A stretch of DNA of 64,000 nucleotides from Paenibacillus sp. 37 (GTDB lineage Bacteria; Bacillota; Bacilli; Paenibacillales; Paenibacillaceae). The stretch lies in assembly GCF_008386395.1 (NCBI RefSeq), contig NZ_CP043761.1, positions 2,604,001 through 2,668,000 on the forward strand. The letters are read 5' to 3'. Both the position numbers and the translations under genes were made by a program. The notes beneath the pieces are model-generated. The model saw nothing but the letters and a program-made list of their open reading frames with translations, was not told the DNA's origin and did not search any database. Shown here in pieces: positions 26,318-34,689 of the stretch; within the stretch, counting starts at the first letter, position 1; the number at the start of each line of letters is the position of its first letter.

Positions 26318-26695
26318 ATGGATGAACATATGAAACGAAGATTGGATAAACAGAGACAATTGTTTAAACAATTGGGAGTGCAGCTAGATGCGTTATCGAT
26401 ACATGAAAAACAATTTAATTATAAACTTCGTGGTTATGATCCGGATGAGGTAGATGCTTATCTTGACCTAGTCATCAAAGATTACGAACGTTTCTATGCC
26501 AATATTGCAGATCTGATGGACAAATGGCAAGAACAGCAGTTAACGATCCGAGATCTCAAGTCGTCCGCGAAACCGGTGGAAGATCCAACCAAGATTGATC
26601 GCAAACAGCTGGATGATATTGTGAAACAACTGGAATATAGTGTGCGACAGCTCAAGATCAGAGCACGTCCCGAGAAGGATCTGTTCTCTGAATAA
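26318..26695 (+). CDS. DivIVA-domain protein (GpsB-like size)
   Basis: The 125-residue protein contains the N-terminal DivIVA/GpsB lipid-binding fold signature FNYKLRGYDPDEVDAYLD, then a coiled coil (about 50-85) and a charged helical end. DivIVA-domain proteins bind curved membranes at the division site or poles and organise cell-wall and division enzymes. With 125 residues it is nearer to GpsB than to full DivIVA. ATG 26318 follows TGGAGG; the frame is open further upstream without a better site. It is divergent from the YteA-like gene. Confidence 0.8.
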   Translation: MDEHMKRRLDKQRQLFKQLGVQLDALSIHEKQFNYKLRGYDPDEVDAYLDLVIKDYERFYANIADLMDKWQEQQLTIRDLKSSAKPVEDPTKIDRKQLDDIVKQLEYSVRQLKIRARPEKDLFSE

Positions 26696-26737
26696 AATCA
26701 GCATGACTAGGATTATATTAAATAAAGGTGGTTAATC

Positions 26738-27172
26738 ATGAGTACTCATTTTTCGGTCAGTGTGCATTGTTTGTTGTTATTGTCACTCAGCGCGCCTGAA
26801 CGAATCACGTCTGCACATATTGCAGGTAGTGTGAATACCAACCCTGTCGTCGTCAGACGTATACTGGGCGGGCTGAAAAAGGCAGGATTAGTGAACTCTT
26901 CTCCTGGAACAAGAGGTTTCTACCTGGCGAAGCCATCAAGTGAAATCACATTAGACATGATCTATCAGGCTGCGAAGGACGAAGGTCCATTGTTCCCGAT
27001 TCACGGCAATTGTAACCCGGATTGTGAAGTGGGCTTGCATATAGACAGCTTGCTGACCAATCTGTATCAGGTTGCGGAGTCCAAGGTGGAGCAATTCTTC
27101 GCATCCATTACCCTTGAAGATATGGAACGTTCCAGTTCCCAGATGTTAGCTGTCCCATCGCAGTCAGAGTAG
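26738..27172 (+). CDS. Rrf2 family transcriptional regulator
   Basis: The 144-residue protein has the Rrf2 winged-helix layout: FSVSVHCLLLLS, the recognition region SAHIAGSVNTNPVVVRRILG, and the wing GLVNSSPGTRGFYLAKP. Only two cysteines lie in the region that binds an iron-sulfur cluster in IscR/NsrR (NCNPDCEVG), so cluster binding is doubtful and it may be closer to YwnA-type regulators. The start follows AAAGGTGG. It lies ahead of a phosphodiesterase gene with a 34-base gap, perhaps in one transcript. Confidence 0.87.
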   Translation: MSTHFSVSVHCLLLLSLSAPERITSAHIAGSVNTNPVVVRRILGGLKKAGLVNSSPGTRGFYLAKPSSEITLDMIYQAAKDEGPLFPIHGNCNPDCEVGLHIDSLLTNLYQVAESKVEQFFASITLEDMERSSSQMLAVPSQSE

Positions 27173-27206
27173 ATTGTAATAAGACGAAGGAAAGGTGGGT
27201 TGTTAT

Positions 27207-27704
27207 ATGAAAATTGTAGTCATCTCTGATACGCATTTATCTCGTAAATCACGCAAGTTACCGACTCAGCTCCTTAATGTATTGCCGAGTGCGGATCTCA
27301 TTCTTCATGCCGGTGACTGGTCGGATTGGAGCGTATACCCATTGCTTAGTGAGTATGCACCAGTTGAAGGGGTAGCTGGTAATACGGACCCGTCCGAAAT
27401 CGCTGAAAAACTGGGATATTCCCGTATTGTTGAAGTGGAAGGACTTCGTCTGGGTCTTGTACACGGTCATCTGGGATCAAAGGGTACGGAGCAGAATGCA
27501 ATTCATACCTTTGTAGGCCAGCATGTGGATGCTGTGATTTACGGACACTCACACATCCCGGTGATGCATACCGTCGACAACACGCTGGTATTTAATCCGG
27601 GATCACCTACAGATCGGCGTTTCCAGAAACAATACTCATTTGGCATCATGACAATAGATCAGGGGAAACTACAGGCTGAACACGTGTTCTTTGATCGGGA
27701 TTAG
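27207..27704 (+). CDS. YfcE/MJ0936-type metallophosphoesterase
   Basis: The 165-residue protein shows the calcineurin-like motifs in order: DTHL near the N-terminus, HAGDW, GNTD, HGH and YGHSH. They build a two-metal site that hydrolyses phosphodiesters. The length fits the YfcE/YsnB subfamily. The physiological substrate is unknown. ATG 27207 is taken because AAAGGTGGG stands upstream. A strong terminator follows at 27741. Confidence 0.9.
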   Translation: MKIVVISDTHLSRKSRKLPTQLLNVLPSADLILHAGDWSDWSVYPLLSEYAPVEGVAGNTDPSEIAEKLGYSRIVEVEGLRLGLVHGHLGSKGTEQNAIHTFVGQHVDAVIYGHSHIPVMHTVDNTLVFNPGSPTDRRFQKQYSFGIMTIDQGKLQAEHVFFDRD

Positions 27705-27740
27705 AGAGATATGATTTCATCCTATATATAGTTATGGTAC

Positions 27741-27789
27741 AAGACATCTTTGAACAGAATTGAATTCTGTTCCAGAGATGTCTTTTTTT
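27741..27789 (+). terminator. long-stem terminator
   Basis: AAGACATCTTTGAACAGAAT pairs with ATTCTGTTCCAGAGATGTCTT with few mismatches, followed by a T run. Confidence 0.88.
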
Positions 27790-27928
27790 GATTTTTGATC
27801 ACATCATTCTCTTGAGAAGTTATCTCTGAATGGGGAATGTGCTCTGTTCGTTATCTGTCATTCATCTGTTGGCGTTTGCCCCTATGGTGACGTTCGCCGG
27901 AGTGATACAATGCCTTTACGACATGAAA

Positions 27929-27942
27929 TGAATACGTTTACA
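27929..27942. promoter_or_regulatory. cre-like site (CcpA) ahead of the sugar catabolic operon
   Basis: TGAATACGTTTACA matches the cre consensus TGWAARCGYTWNCW at 13 of 14 positions and sits just ahead of the AAGGAGA site of the first gene. This suggests carbon catabolite repression. Confidence 0.65.
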
Positions 27943-27956
27943 TAAGGAGATGGATC

Positions 27957-28874
27957 ATGATGAAACTGTCTGTATTCACCGTGGCTACCCCTGATCTGAA
28001 TGCAGAGGAATTGGCATCGGCTGCGGCAGCAGCGGGGATTGATGGAATAGAGTGGCGTTTCCGCGGAATTCCTGAAGATGCGATATCCGAGGAGCCTTCT
28101 TACTGGAGGAATAATCGATGCTCCGTAGATCCGAGCCGCTGGGAAGAACAGGTTCCTGTTTTTCGTGAAGCAGCGCTAGGGCAAGGTAGAAAATCCATCG
28201 CACTTGTACCGTATCTGAACTGTGGAGATCTGTCTGCCACCGAGCAGGCGTTTCAGGCTGCAGCTGGGTTAGGAGCATCTATGATGCGTGTGGGTGTTCC
28301 TGGATATGATCGCAAGACCAGTTATCCTGAGTTGTATCGTCAAGCCGTTGATTACCTGAGTGAAGTACAAGATCTGGCCAAACAGTACAACGTCAAGGCG
28401 ACTGTAGAGACGCATCACCTGACAATTGCACCGACGGCATCGCTGGCCTATCGGCTTGTGCAATCGCTCGACCCGCTGCATGTGGGTGTATTGTACGATC
28501 CAGGCAATATGGTGCATGAAGGCTATGAGAATCATCGGATGGGGCTTGAGCTGCTAGGTCCGTATCTCGCTCATGTGCATGTGAAAAATGCCGGGTGGTT
28601 TGAACCAGAAACGAAAGATTCGCAAAAGGCTAATATGACTGGGAAGAGTAGCGGATTGGCTCTGAATACAGCCTGGAAATGTCAATGGACCCCCCTGACT
28701 GAAGGCATGGTCGATTGGGTACAGATGGTGCGGGATCTTCGTGCCGTCGGGTATGAAGGATATTACGGCATTGAGGACTTTAGTGGAGCCTTGGAATCCA
28801 AGGCGATGTTACAGCATTTTGCAGACGTTTTTGCCGAAATTGAGCGTCGTGTGGACGAGGAGGAGCAGTCATGA
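27957..28874 (+). CDS. sugar phosphate isomerase/epimerase family protein (xylose isomerase-like TIM barrel)
   Basis: The 305-residue protein has the AP endonuclease 2/xylose isomerase-like TIM barrel pattern: FTVATPDLNAEELA, DGIEWRF, the metal-binding ETHHLT, LYDPGNM, HVHVKN and GIEDFSG with acidic and His ligands at strand ends. Such proteins isomerise or epimerise sugars or inositol derivatives, or cleave keto-polyols. It starts with ATGATG behind AAGGAGA. Its stop overlaps the next start by four bases (ATGA), so it forms an operon with two oxidoreductases. Confidence 0.87.
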   Translation: MMKLSVFTVATPDLNAEELASAAAAAGIDGIEWRFRGIPEDAISEEPSYWRNNRCSVDPSRWEEQVPVFREAALGQGRKSIALVPYLNCGDLSATEQAFQAAAGLGASMMRVGVPGYDRKTSYPELYRQAVDYLSEVQDLAKQYNVKATVETHHLTIAPTASLAYRLVQSLDPLHVGVLYDPGNMVHEGYENHRMGLELLGPYLAHVHVKNAGWFEPETKDSQKANMTGKSSGLALNTAWKCQWTPLTEGMVDWVQMVRDLRAVGYEGYYGIEDFSGALESKAMLQHFADVFAEIERRVDEEEQS

Positions 28875-30043
28875 GTATCGTACGAGTAGCGGTGATTGGT
28901 ATTGGAAATATGGGAGCAGCTCATGCCAGAACATTGGTTGCCGGAGAAGTACCGGGTGCAGAATTGGTCGCCGTATGTGATGTAAGAAGAGAGATGGAGA
29001 GCTGGGTTTCGAGTCATCTTCCGGCTACGGTCACCTATTGGCAGGATGCAGAGCAGATGATGGCTTCGGGTACGATTGATGCGGTCATTATTGCAACGCC
29101 GCACTACGATCATCCCGAACAGGCGATTCAGGCTTTCCAGCATGGTTTGCATGTCATGATCGAGAAGCCAGCAGGCGTGTATACGAAACAGGTACGCAAG
29201 ATGAATGAAGCGGCCGTAGCCAGCGGTAAAGTCTTTTCCATGATGTACAACCAGCGGACCAATCCACTCTACATTAAACTGAGAGACTTGATTGCGTCGG
29301 GGGAACTGGGAGAGGTACGTCGTACCAACTGGATTATTACGAACTGGTACCGATCCCAGAGTTACTATGATTCCGGCGGCTGGCGGGCAACTTGGGCAGG
29401 GGAAGGTGGCGGTGTACTGATTAACCAGGACCCCCATCAATTGGATCTGTGGCAGTGGACCATTGGCATGATGCCGGTGCGAATGCGTGCTTTCTGTTCG
29501 TTTGGCAAGTATCGGAATATTGAAGTGGAAGATGATGTAACGGCTTATGTGGAGTATGAAAATGGCGCAACAGGTGTGTTCGTAACCACGACAGGTGAAG
29601 CACCAGGTACCAATCGATTCGAGGTTAACGGAGACCGAGGTAAAATCGTGATCGAAGATGGAAAACTTACGTTCTGGCGACTTCGAGAATCTGAGCCGGA
29701 ATTCAATCAGCGGTTTACCGGAGGTTTTGGAGAGCCAGAATGCTGGAAATGCGAGATTCCAATTACAGGTGTGGAAACGGGGCATCCTGGCCTGATTCGC
29801 AACTGGGTTGACTCGATTCGTACAGGCGCACCACTCATTGCTCCTGGTGAAGATGGTATACACGGATTAACATTGTCGAACGCGATGTTGCTGTCCACCT
29901 GGACGGATAACTGGGTGGATCTGCCGATCGATGAGGATCTGTTCTACGAGCATTTGCAGGAACGCATTGCTGGTTCAACGACGAAGAAAGACAAGGCATT
30001 CAGTGGCAGTCAACCTGCTGATTTGAGTCAGACGTTTAAATGA
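28871..30043 (+). CDS. Gfo/Idh/MocA family oxidoreductase
   Basis: The 390-residue protein has the Rossmann motif GIGNMGAAHA, the EKP triplet (IEKPAGV) and the C-terminal sheet domain, with GGWRATWAGEGGG in the substrate region. Family members act on sugars or polyols with NAD(P). The start codon overlaps the isomerase stop. Together with the following oxidoreductase this suggests stepwise oxidation and isomerisation of one sugar or cyclitol. Confidence 0.9.
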   Translation: MSIVRVAVIGIGNMGAAHARTLVAGEVPGAELVAVCDVRREMESWVSSHLPATVTYWQDAEQMMASGTIDAVIIATPHYDHPEQAIQAFQHGLHVMIEKPAGVYTKQVRKMNEAAVASGKVFSMMYNQRTNPLYIKLRDLIASGELGEVRRTNWIITNWYRSQSYYDSGGWRATWAGEGGGVLINQDPHQLDLWQWTIGMMPVRMRAFCSFGKYRNIEVEDDVTAYVEYENGATGVFVTTTGEAPGTNRFEVNGDRGKIVIEDGKLTFWRLRESEPEFNQRFTGGFGEPECWKCEIPITGVETGHPGLIRNWVDSIRTGAPLIAPGEDGIHGLTLSNAMLLSTWTDNWVDLPIDEDLFYEHLQERIAGSTTKKDKAFSGSQPADLSQTFK

Positions 30044-30105
30044 AGACGATTTGTTATATAAGACGAGTTCATGTAATCATAATTTTATAATAAGGATGGG
30101 ATGAC

Positions 30106-31203
30106 ATGGCTAAAGACGGAATGTTTTATGCACCAAAAAGTGTTACAAAAGAGGTCGTATGTGGTCCCGGTGAATTCACCATTGCTGCTGTTGCGCTGGA
30201 TCACGGGCATATTTACGGCATGGTTGGAGGATTGTTGGACGCTGGAGCTACCCTCAAGTGGGTATATGATCCGGACCCGGCGAAGGTAGAGGCATTTCAG
30301 AAGCAGTTCCCACAGGCTCAAGTCGCTGGATCTGAGGCAGAAGTGCTTGCAGATGATGAGGTGTTATTGGTGGCGAGTGCAGCAATCACTTCAGATCGTG
30401 CGCCGCTTGGCATGAGAGTGCTAGCCGCAGGCAAGGACTATTTTACAGACAAAGCCCCATTTACGACGCTGGAGCAATTAAAGCTTGCACGAGAAGAAGT
30501 GAAGCGAACAGGCAAAAAGTACATGGTGTATTACAGTGAACGATTACATGTAGAAAGCGCGATCTATGCGGGGCAGCTCATTGAACAAGGAGCAATCGGC
30601 AAAGTAGTGCAAGTTATGGGTACAGGCCCGCATCGCCTGAATGCCGGAGGAAGACCCGACTGGTTCTTCAAGCATGAGCAGTATGGCGGTATTCTCTGCG
30701 ATATCGGAAGTCACCAGATCGAACAATTTCTGACGTTTGCATCATGTACGGACGCTGAGGTAGGGTTCAGTCGTGTGCATAACTTCAATCACCCACAGTT
30801 CCCGGAACTGGAAGACTTCGGTGAAGCTTCACTGATTGGTGACAACGGAGCGTCGGGTTACTTCCGAGTGGACTGGTTCACACCGGATGGTCTGGGCACA
30901 TGGGGGGATGGGCGTACGGTTATTCTCGGAACAGACGGTTATATCGAGTTGCGGAAGTATATCGATGTAGCGAGAGAGCCGGAAGGTGATCAAGTCTATC
31001 TGGTAAACCATGAGGGCGAGTTTAGATACAGTGTAAAAGGCAAGGTCGGTTATCCTTTCTTCGGCCAACTCATTCGCGATTGTCTGGATCGTACCGAGAC
31101 CGCCATGACACAGGAACATGCATTCAAAGCGGCAGAACTCTGCCTGATTGCACAACATAAAGCGATGAGTGATCGCGTGGTGTGGAGTAGTGGAGCGAAG
31201 TAA
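30106..31203 (+). CDS. Gfo/Idh/MocA family oxidoreductase
   Basis: This 365-residue member of the same family lacks a perfect GxGxxG. The N-terminal fold is AAVALDHGHIYGMVGG, and the usual EKP is DKAP (FTDKAPFTT), as in several diverged sugar oxidoreductases. The later segment CDIGSHQIEQ carries the conserved Asp and His of the active site. It starts behind AAGGATGGGATGAC, 62 bases after the preceding gene, and closes the operon at a structured terminator. Confidence 0.88.
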   Translation: MAKDGMFYAPKSVTKEVVCGPGEFTIAAVALDHGHIYGMVGGLLDAGATLKWVYDPDPAKVEAFQKQFPQAQVAGSEAEVLADDEVLLVASAAITSDRAPLGMRVLAAGKDYFTDKAPFTTLEQLKLAREEVKRTGKKYMVYYSERLHVESAIYAGQLIEQGAIGKVVQVMGTGPHRLNAGGRPDWFFKHEQYGGILCDIGSHQIEQFLTFASCTDAEVGFSRVHNFNHPQFPELEDFGEASLIGDNGASGYFRVDWFTPDGLGTWGDGRTVILGTDGYIELRKYIDVAREPEGDQVYLVNHEGEFRYSVKGKVGYPFFGQLIRDCLDRTETAMTQEHAFKAAELCLIAQHKAMSDRVVWSSGAK

Positions 31204-31268
31204 ATGTTTTAGGTGAAGGGGAGCACAGGTTGATTACTAAAGGTTATCCGTTAAGTTGAGTGAAGAAA

Positions 31269-31349
31269 GAGCAGCCCAAATGTTAAACTGGATCCCAAAG
31301 GTTAGTCTTTTCTAACAAATGGAGCAGTTCGCACTGGGGCTGCTTTTTT
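31269..31349 (+). terminator. nested-hairpin terminator or structured RNA
   Basis: GAGCAGCCC and GGGGCTGC form the outer stem, AACTGGATCC and GGAGCAGTT a middle stem, and GTTAG-TCTTTT-CTAAC the tip, followed by six T. The layered structure is larger than needed for simple termination. Confidence 0.65.
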
Positions 31350-31498
31350 AAGTATGTTCGTGACTTCGCAGATGGATTAATCTGGGTTATATTATATGTA
31401 GTTCGGATATTGTTTGAAAAGAGAGGTATTTACGAAGTTCGTAGATGTGATGTTATGAGAAAGTGATGTAGACATTGTATAGAGGGAGATTATTCTAG

Positions 31499-32002
31499 AT
31501 GATTCGAAATACAGTAAGAGCATTGATTATTCAGAAAGACAATCTTTTATTAATAAAGAAAAGGAGAGCAAATATAGGTATTTATTATGTACTACCTGGA
31601 GGAGCTCAAGAAGAGAACGAAACATTGGAACAGGCGTTAAGTCGCGAGTGTATGGAAGAACTGGGTATTGAAATATCGAGTAGTAGGTTAGTTTGTGTAA
31701 GAGAATACATATCGCGCAATCATGAATACTCTTTCATAATGAAGGAAGTTCATTCTATTGATTTTATTTATGAGTGCAACAATCAATTCCTAAATAATGA
31801 ATTAAGAAGCCTACAAGCTGATGTTGGACAGGTTGGGATTGAATGGTTACCCATTAATGAAATTAAGAGGACAGTGTATAGGCTAGAAGAATCTTTAGAA
31901 CATTATAAATTTCCTAGAACAACCAATGAATTCTTTAAAGAATATTTTTCGGATCAAGTAATAAAACCATATTCTAGCGTAATATTTGAAAGTAATCCAT
32001 AG
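31499..32002 (+). CDS. Nudix hydrolase, cassette 1
   Basis: The 167-residue protein contains a complete Nudix box: the glycine of LPGG, then EENETLEQALSRECMEELGI with the REUXEE core that binds metal. Nudix enzymes hydrolyse nucleoside diphosphates linked to another group, such as oxidised nucleotides or NADH. The gene is much richer in A+T than the operon upstream. ATG 31499 follows AGAGGGAG with a slightly long gap. It is the first gene of the cassette array and is followed by the attC-like site at 32017. Confidence 0.88.
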   Translation: MIRNTVRALIIQKDNLLLIKKRRANIGIYYVLPGGAQEENETLEQALSRECMEELGIEISSSRLVCVREYISRNHEYSFIMKEVHSIDFIYECNNQFLNNELRSLQADVGQVGIEWLPINEIKRTVYRLEESLEHYKFPRTTNEFFKEYFSDQVIKPYSSVIFESNP

Positions 32003-32016
32003 AAGACATCACCATC

Positions 32017-32173
32017 TCATAACACCATATTCACGCATCGGGCATTCGCCCTCGGTCGCCAAGAGAGATTTCGGGGAAGCTGAATCAGGCGTCAACCCTG
32101 CACTGGCTAAGTCCGTCGGACCCGCGCTTACGCGCTTAAGCCAGTGAGGGTTCGTGAATACACAACGTTATAC
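32017..32173 (+). repeat. attC-like site 1
   Basis: TCATAAC (32017) and GTTATAC (32167-32173) are the outer boxes; ATATTCACG (32027) and CGTGAATA (32153) are the inner complementary boxes. The 157-base site has a long structured centre with GCGCTTACGCGC and ACTGGCT/AGCCAGT pairs. Confidence 0.8.
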
Positions 32174-32288
32174 GAAAATTATTATCCAAAAAATACAATT
32201 AAAACAAAAGGAGAATTTCATTTGAATAGAGTACTTCCTTCCAAATACTGGGCTTTTAGTTTCGGGAAAATTCCCAACATTACCTTCT

Positions 32289-32807
32289 TTGCAATCTTTT
32301 TACATGGGGTATGAAGATGATGAAACAATTAATGTAGAAGATGGATATGATACCAAAACAGAAAGACTATTTTGGATTCGTCATAAGGATTTAGATAAAA
32401 TGTTATCTATTGTAGGGGAAAGCAATTTTTTTTCATTTCATCGCGTATTTTTGAGCTATTATGAAGCGCATTTCAAATTAAATTATTTTTGGATTCATCG
32501 AATTTTCAATGAAAGTGAACAGACAAGAGAACCTTTGAAAATAGCTGAAATAGAAACCATGTTAGAAACTCAAGATATACAGATTGTTGATTCTGGAGCT
32601 TTGAAGTATGCCAACCACATTTTAAACGCAGGAACAAAGATACATGTAAAAGAAAACCATTTCAAAGAATACTTATGGGCAACCCAAATGAATGAACTTC
32701 TCCAAGCTTATAACTTATCGAGCTTTGAGAGCGTAACAATCCAAAGTAATGATATATTAAAGAGCTCTTACTTGTTCAAAGGAGCATTAGTAAAAAAAAG
32801 AAATTAG
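32289..32807 (+). CDS. hypothetical cassette protein, cassette 2 (start uncertain)
   Basis: The 172-residue product is acidic to neutral with mixed alpha/beta character and no motif I recognise. The listed start is TTG 32289, but the frame is open and protein-like back to 32226. The best ribosome binding site (AAAGGAG at 32207) serves TTG 32222, which is in a different frame and runs only 30 codons. Either a rare start (ATA 32226) is used or a one-base shift separates the start from the rest. The gene ends at TAG 32805-32807, five bases before the next frame. Confidence 0.6.
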   Translation: MQSFYMGYEDDETINVEDGYDTKTERLFWIRHKDLDKMLSIVGESNFFSFHRVFLSYYEAHFKLNYFWIHRIFNESEQTREPLKIAEIETMLETQDIQIVDSGALKYANHILNAGTKIHVKENHFKEYLWATQMNELLQAYNLSSFESVTIQSNDILKSSYLFKGALVKKRN

Positions 32808-32811
32808 CGTA

Positions 32812-33261
32812 GTGTTATATGAGTGGGCTAATATATATAGTTACACACAAACTGATTTTATTAAAAGAGTAAGTAACATTTTGGAAGTAATAAAAAATGA
32901 TATTGAACGCAATAAAGAATCATATGATGAAAAAAGCACAAGGCCATGGGTAAATAATTTAGTTTATTTCTTAAGTAAGCAAGTTAATGACAATAATTAT
33001 TATAAAGGATGTTTTTTTGGTGTGTTTAATGCTTCAGACCTGTTTGGTCCCTACTCCCGTCATGGGAGTGCTGAGATTAAAAGCATTAAAGGAGTGAACA
33101 ATCAACAGAGTATGGATTGTAAAACTATTATAAATGAGTGGAGAAACAACGGAATATTGCCTAGCGATGAACAGTTCATGAAGCTGTTTAAGTTATGGTA
33201 CTTTACTACCTCCTACTTAGTAATTAACTGGTTAAGACTACCTCACTTTTCTGCTAAATAA
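32812..33261 (+). CDS. hypothetical cassette protein, cassette 2
   Basis: The 149-residue product starts at GTG 32812, right behind the previous stop, and has no strong ribosome binding site of its own, so it is probably translated by coupling. It is predicted to be largely helical, with a distinctive segment GVFNASDLFGPYSRHGSAEI. No known family is recognised. The two genes together form a two-gene cassette ending at attC-like site 2; toxin-antitoxin or defence roles are possible but not shown. Confidence 0.6.
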   Translation: MLYEWANIYSYTQTDFIKRVSNILEVIKNDIERNKESYDEKSTRPWVNNLVYFLSKQVNDNNYYKGCFFGVFNASDLFGPYSRHGSAEIKSIKGVNNQQSMDCKTIINEWRNNGILPSDEQFMKLFKLWYFTTSYLVINWLRLPHFSAK

Positions 33262-33356
33262 TGCGTGTAAGCATGACTTAGTTTATGCAGTTTTGTCACG
33301 CTGGAAATTATTAAGATTTTATAATCTAGTAGAGGGCTTTAAGAAGAGATACCATC

Positions 33357-33452
33357 GTATAACATAATATTCACGCTGCGGACATTCGTCCTTGGTTCGG
33401 CGTTCGCCGGACACCCGACATGCGTCGGGTCGTGAATACAAGAACGTTAGGC
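33357..33452 (+). repeat. attC-like site 2
   Basis: GTATAAC (33357) and GTTAGGC (33446-33452, exact GTTRRRY consensus) enclose ATATTCACG (33367) and CGTGAATA (33431). The centre has two further hairpins, CCGGCGTT/GCCGG-like and CCCGAC/GTCGGG. Length is 96 bases. Confidence 0.85.
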
Positions 33453-33517
33453 GAAATTCTTAAAATCAAATATGTTTAAATCATCAAAACACAAACTTGG
33501 AGGTGCAAGTAAGAAAA

Positions 33518-34330
33518 ATGCCTAATTACTTAGAATATCAAAAGTCAATTGCCAAGGAATTTAAAGCGCACGAGTTACGTGTTCGGCACCTTATCGACGA
33601 TGCTAATTGGGCAGAAGAAGGACGATATAAAGAAATCATATTAATGAATTATTTAAAAAGGATTCTTCCCAAAAACCTCTCCGTAGGAACTGGATTCGTA
33701 AGGAACAAAAATCGCATAACCAAGCAGATAGATCTCATAATTTATGAGAATAATATACCACCTATTTTTTCAGAGGGAGATTTTATTGTTACAACTCCAG
33801 AAAATGTGATAGGTATCATCGAGGTTAAGAGTTCAATAGAACCTTCCAAATTATTAGAAATAGTTGATAAAGCTAACGAGAACGGTCTTATTATTTCTAA
33901 TGGACGTGACATTTCAATATTTAATGGGGTTTTTGCATATAGCGAAGTTAAAAGAAAAGACCAAGCTTATCAAAGTTACATGAAAAAGTTTTTTGATAAT
34001 AAAATTGTACAACGTGATCACTTTAATGAAATTTTACCGAAAAATTTAAAAGTTTGTGTTAATAATATTTGCTTAGGAGATAGAAGGTTTATTAAATTGT
34101 GGCCGTTTAAAGAAGAATATGATGAGTTCTTTGCAGAATATAGTTTTTATAAATTACCAAGTGGATTAGGTATATCTTATTTTTTATCTAATTTACAAGA
34201 GTTTATTTTACGTAGACAACTCGGGAATTATAGTGATCCTTTAGAATCGCATTATAAAGATGTTTATTATCCTCTCCCAGAAGGCAAAGAAGTTCATAAG
34301 ATGTATTTTGAAAAGTTTAAAGTATTATAA
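33518..34330 (+). CDS. DUF6602-like protein with PD-(D/E)XK nuclease-like core, cassette 3
   Basis: The 270-residue protein has a core that reads like a restriction-endonuclease fold: KQIDLIIYENN supplies the Asp and, after about 25 residues, VIGIIEVKSS supplies the ExK triplet. This arrangement and the flanking GFVRNKN match proteins of the DUF6602 kind. A role in DNA cleavage or phage defence is an inference. ATG 33518 is chosen downstream of GGAGGTG; TTG 33497 overlaps that site. The gene is the only one in its cassette and is A+T-rich. Confidence 0.75.
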   Translation: MPNYLEYQKSIAKEFKAHELRVRHLIDDANWAEEGRYKEIILMNYLKRILPKNLSVGTGFVRNKNRITKQIDLIIYENNIPPIFSEGDFIVTTPENVIGIIEVKSSIEPSKLLEIVDKANENGLIISNGRDISIFNGVFAYSEVKRKDQAYQSYMKKFFDNKIVQRDHFNEILPKNLKVCVNNICLGDRRFIKLWPFKEEYDEFFAEYSFYKLPSGLGISYFLSNLQEFILRRQLGNYSDPLESHYKDVYYPLPEGKEVHKMYFEKFKVL

Positions 34331-34347
34331 AAATAACTACGAAAATC

Positions 34348-34443
34348 GCCTAACAATATATTCACGCTGTGGGCATACGCCCTTGATCCGGCATTCGCCG
34401 GACACTCGACATGTGTCGAGTCGTGAATACGGGAACGTTATAC
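34348..34443 (+). repeat. attC-like site 3
   Basis: GCCTAAC (34348-34354, exact RYYYAAC consensus) and GTTATAC (34437-34443) enclose ATATTCACG (34358) and CGTGAATA (34422). The centre closely resembles site 2, with TCCGGCATTCGCCGGA and CTCGACATGTGTCGAG hairpins. Length is 96 bases. Confidence 0.87.
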
Positions 34444-34565
34444 GCAACCCCTTAAGAATGTTAAACCATGCAACCATTTAATAACAAATAATAAATATAG
34501 GTGAAAGAATACATTTACAGCGTAGCAGTTGAAACCAGGATGAACGGAATATTAGAAGGTGTACC

Positions 34566-34599
34566 ATATAACAATAAATTTCTACATCGTTAGTTATGC
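34566..34599 (+). repeat. possible collapsed attC remnant
   Basis: ATATAAC at 34566 and GTTATGC at 34593 lie only 20 bases apart in the gene-free part before the membrane protein gene. They could be the outer boxes of a site that has lost its centre. Confidence 0.25.
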
Positions 34600-34689
34600 T
34601 CCTTGGTCATTATGAGGAATACCAGAGAAGCGGATTTATAATAAAGTGCAAACTAAAGAATATTTCTTTTATGCGAAAGAGAGGATCAA

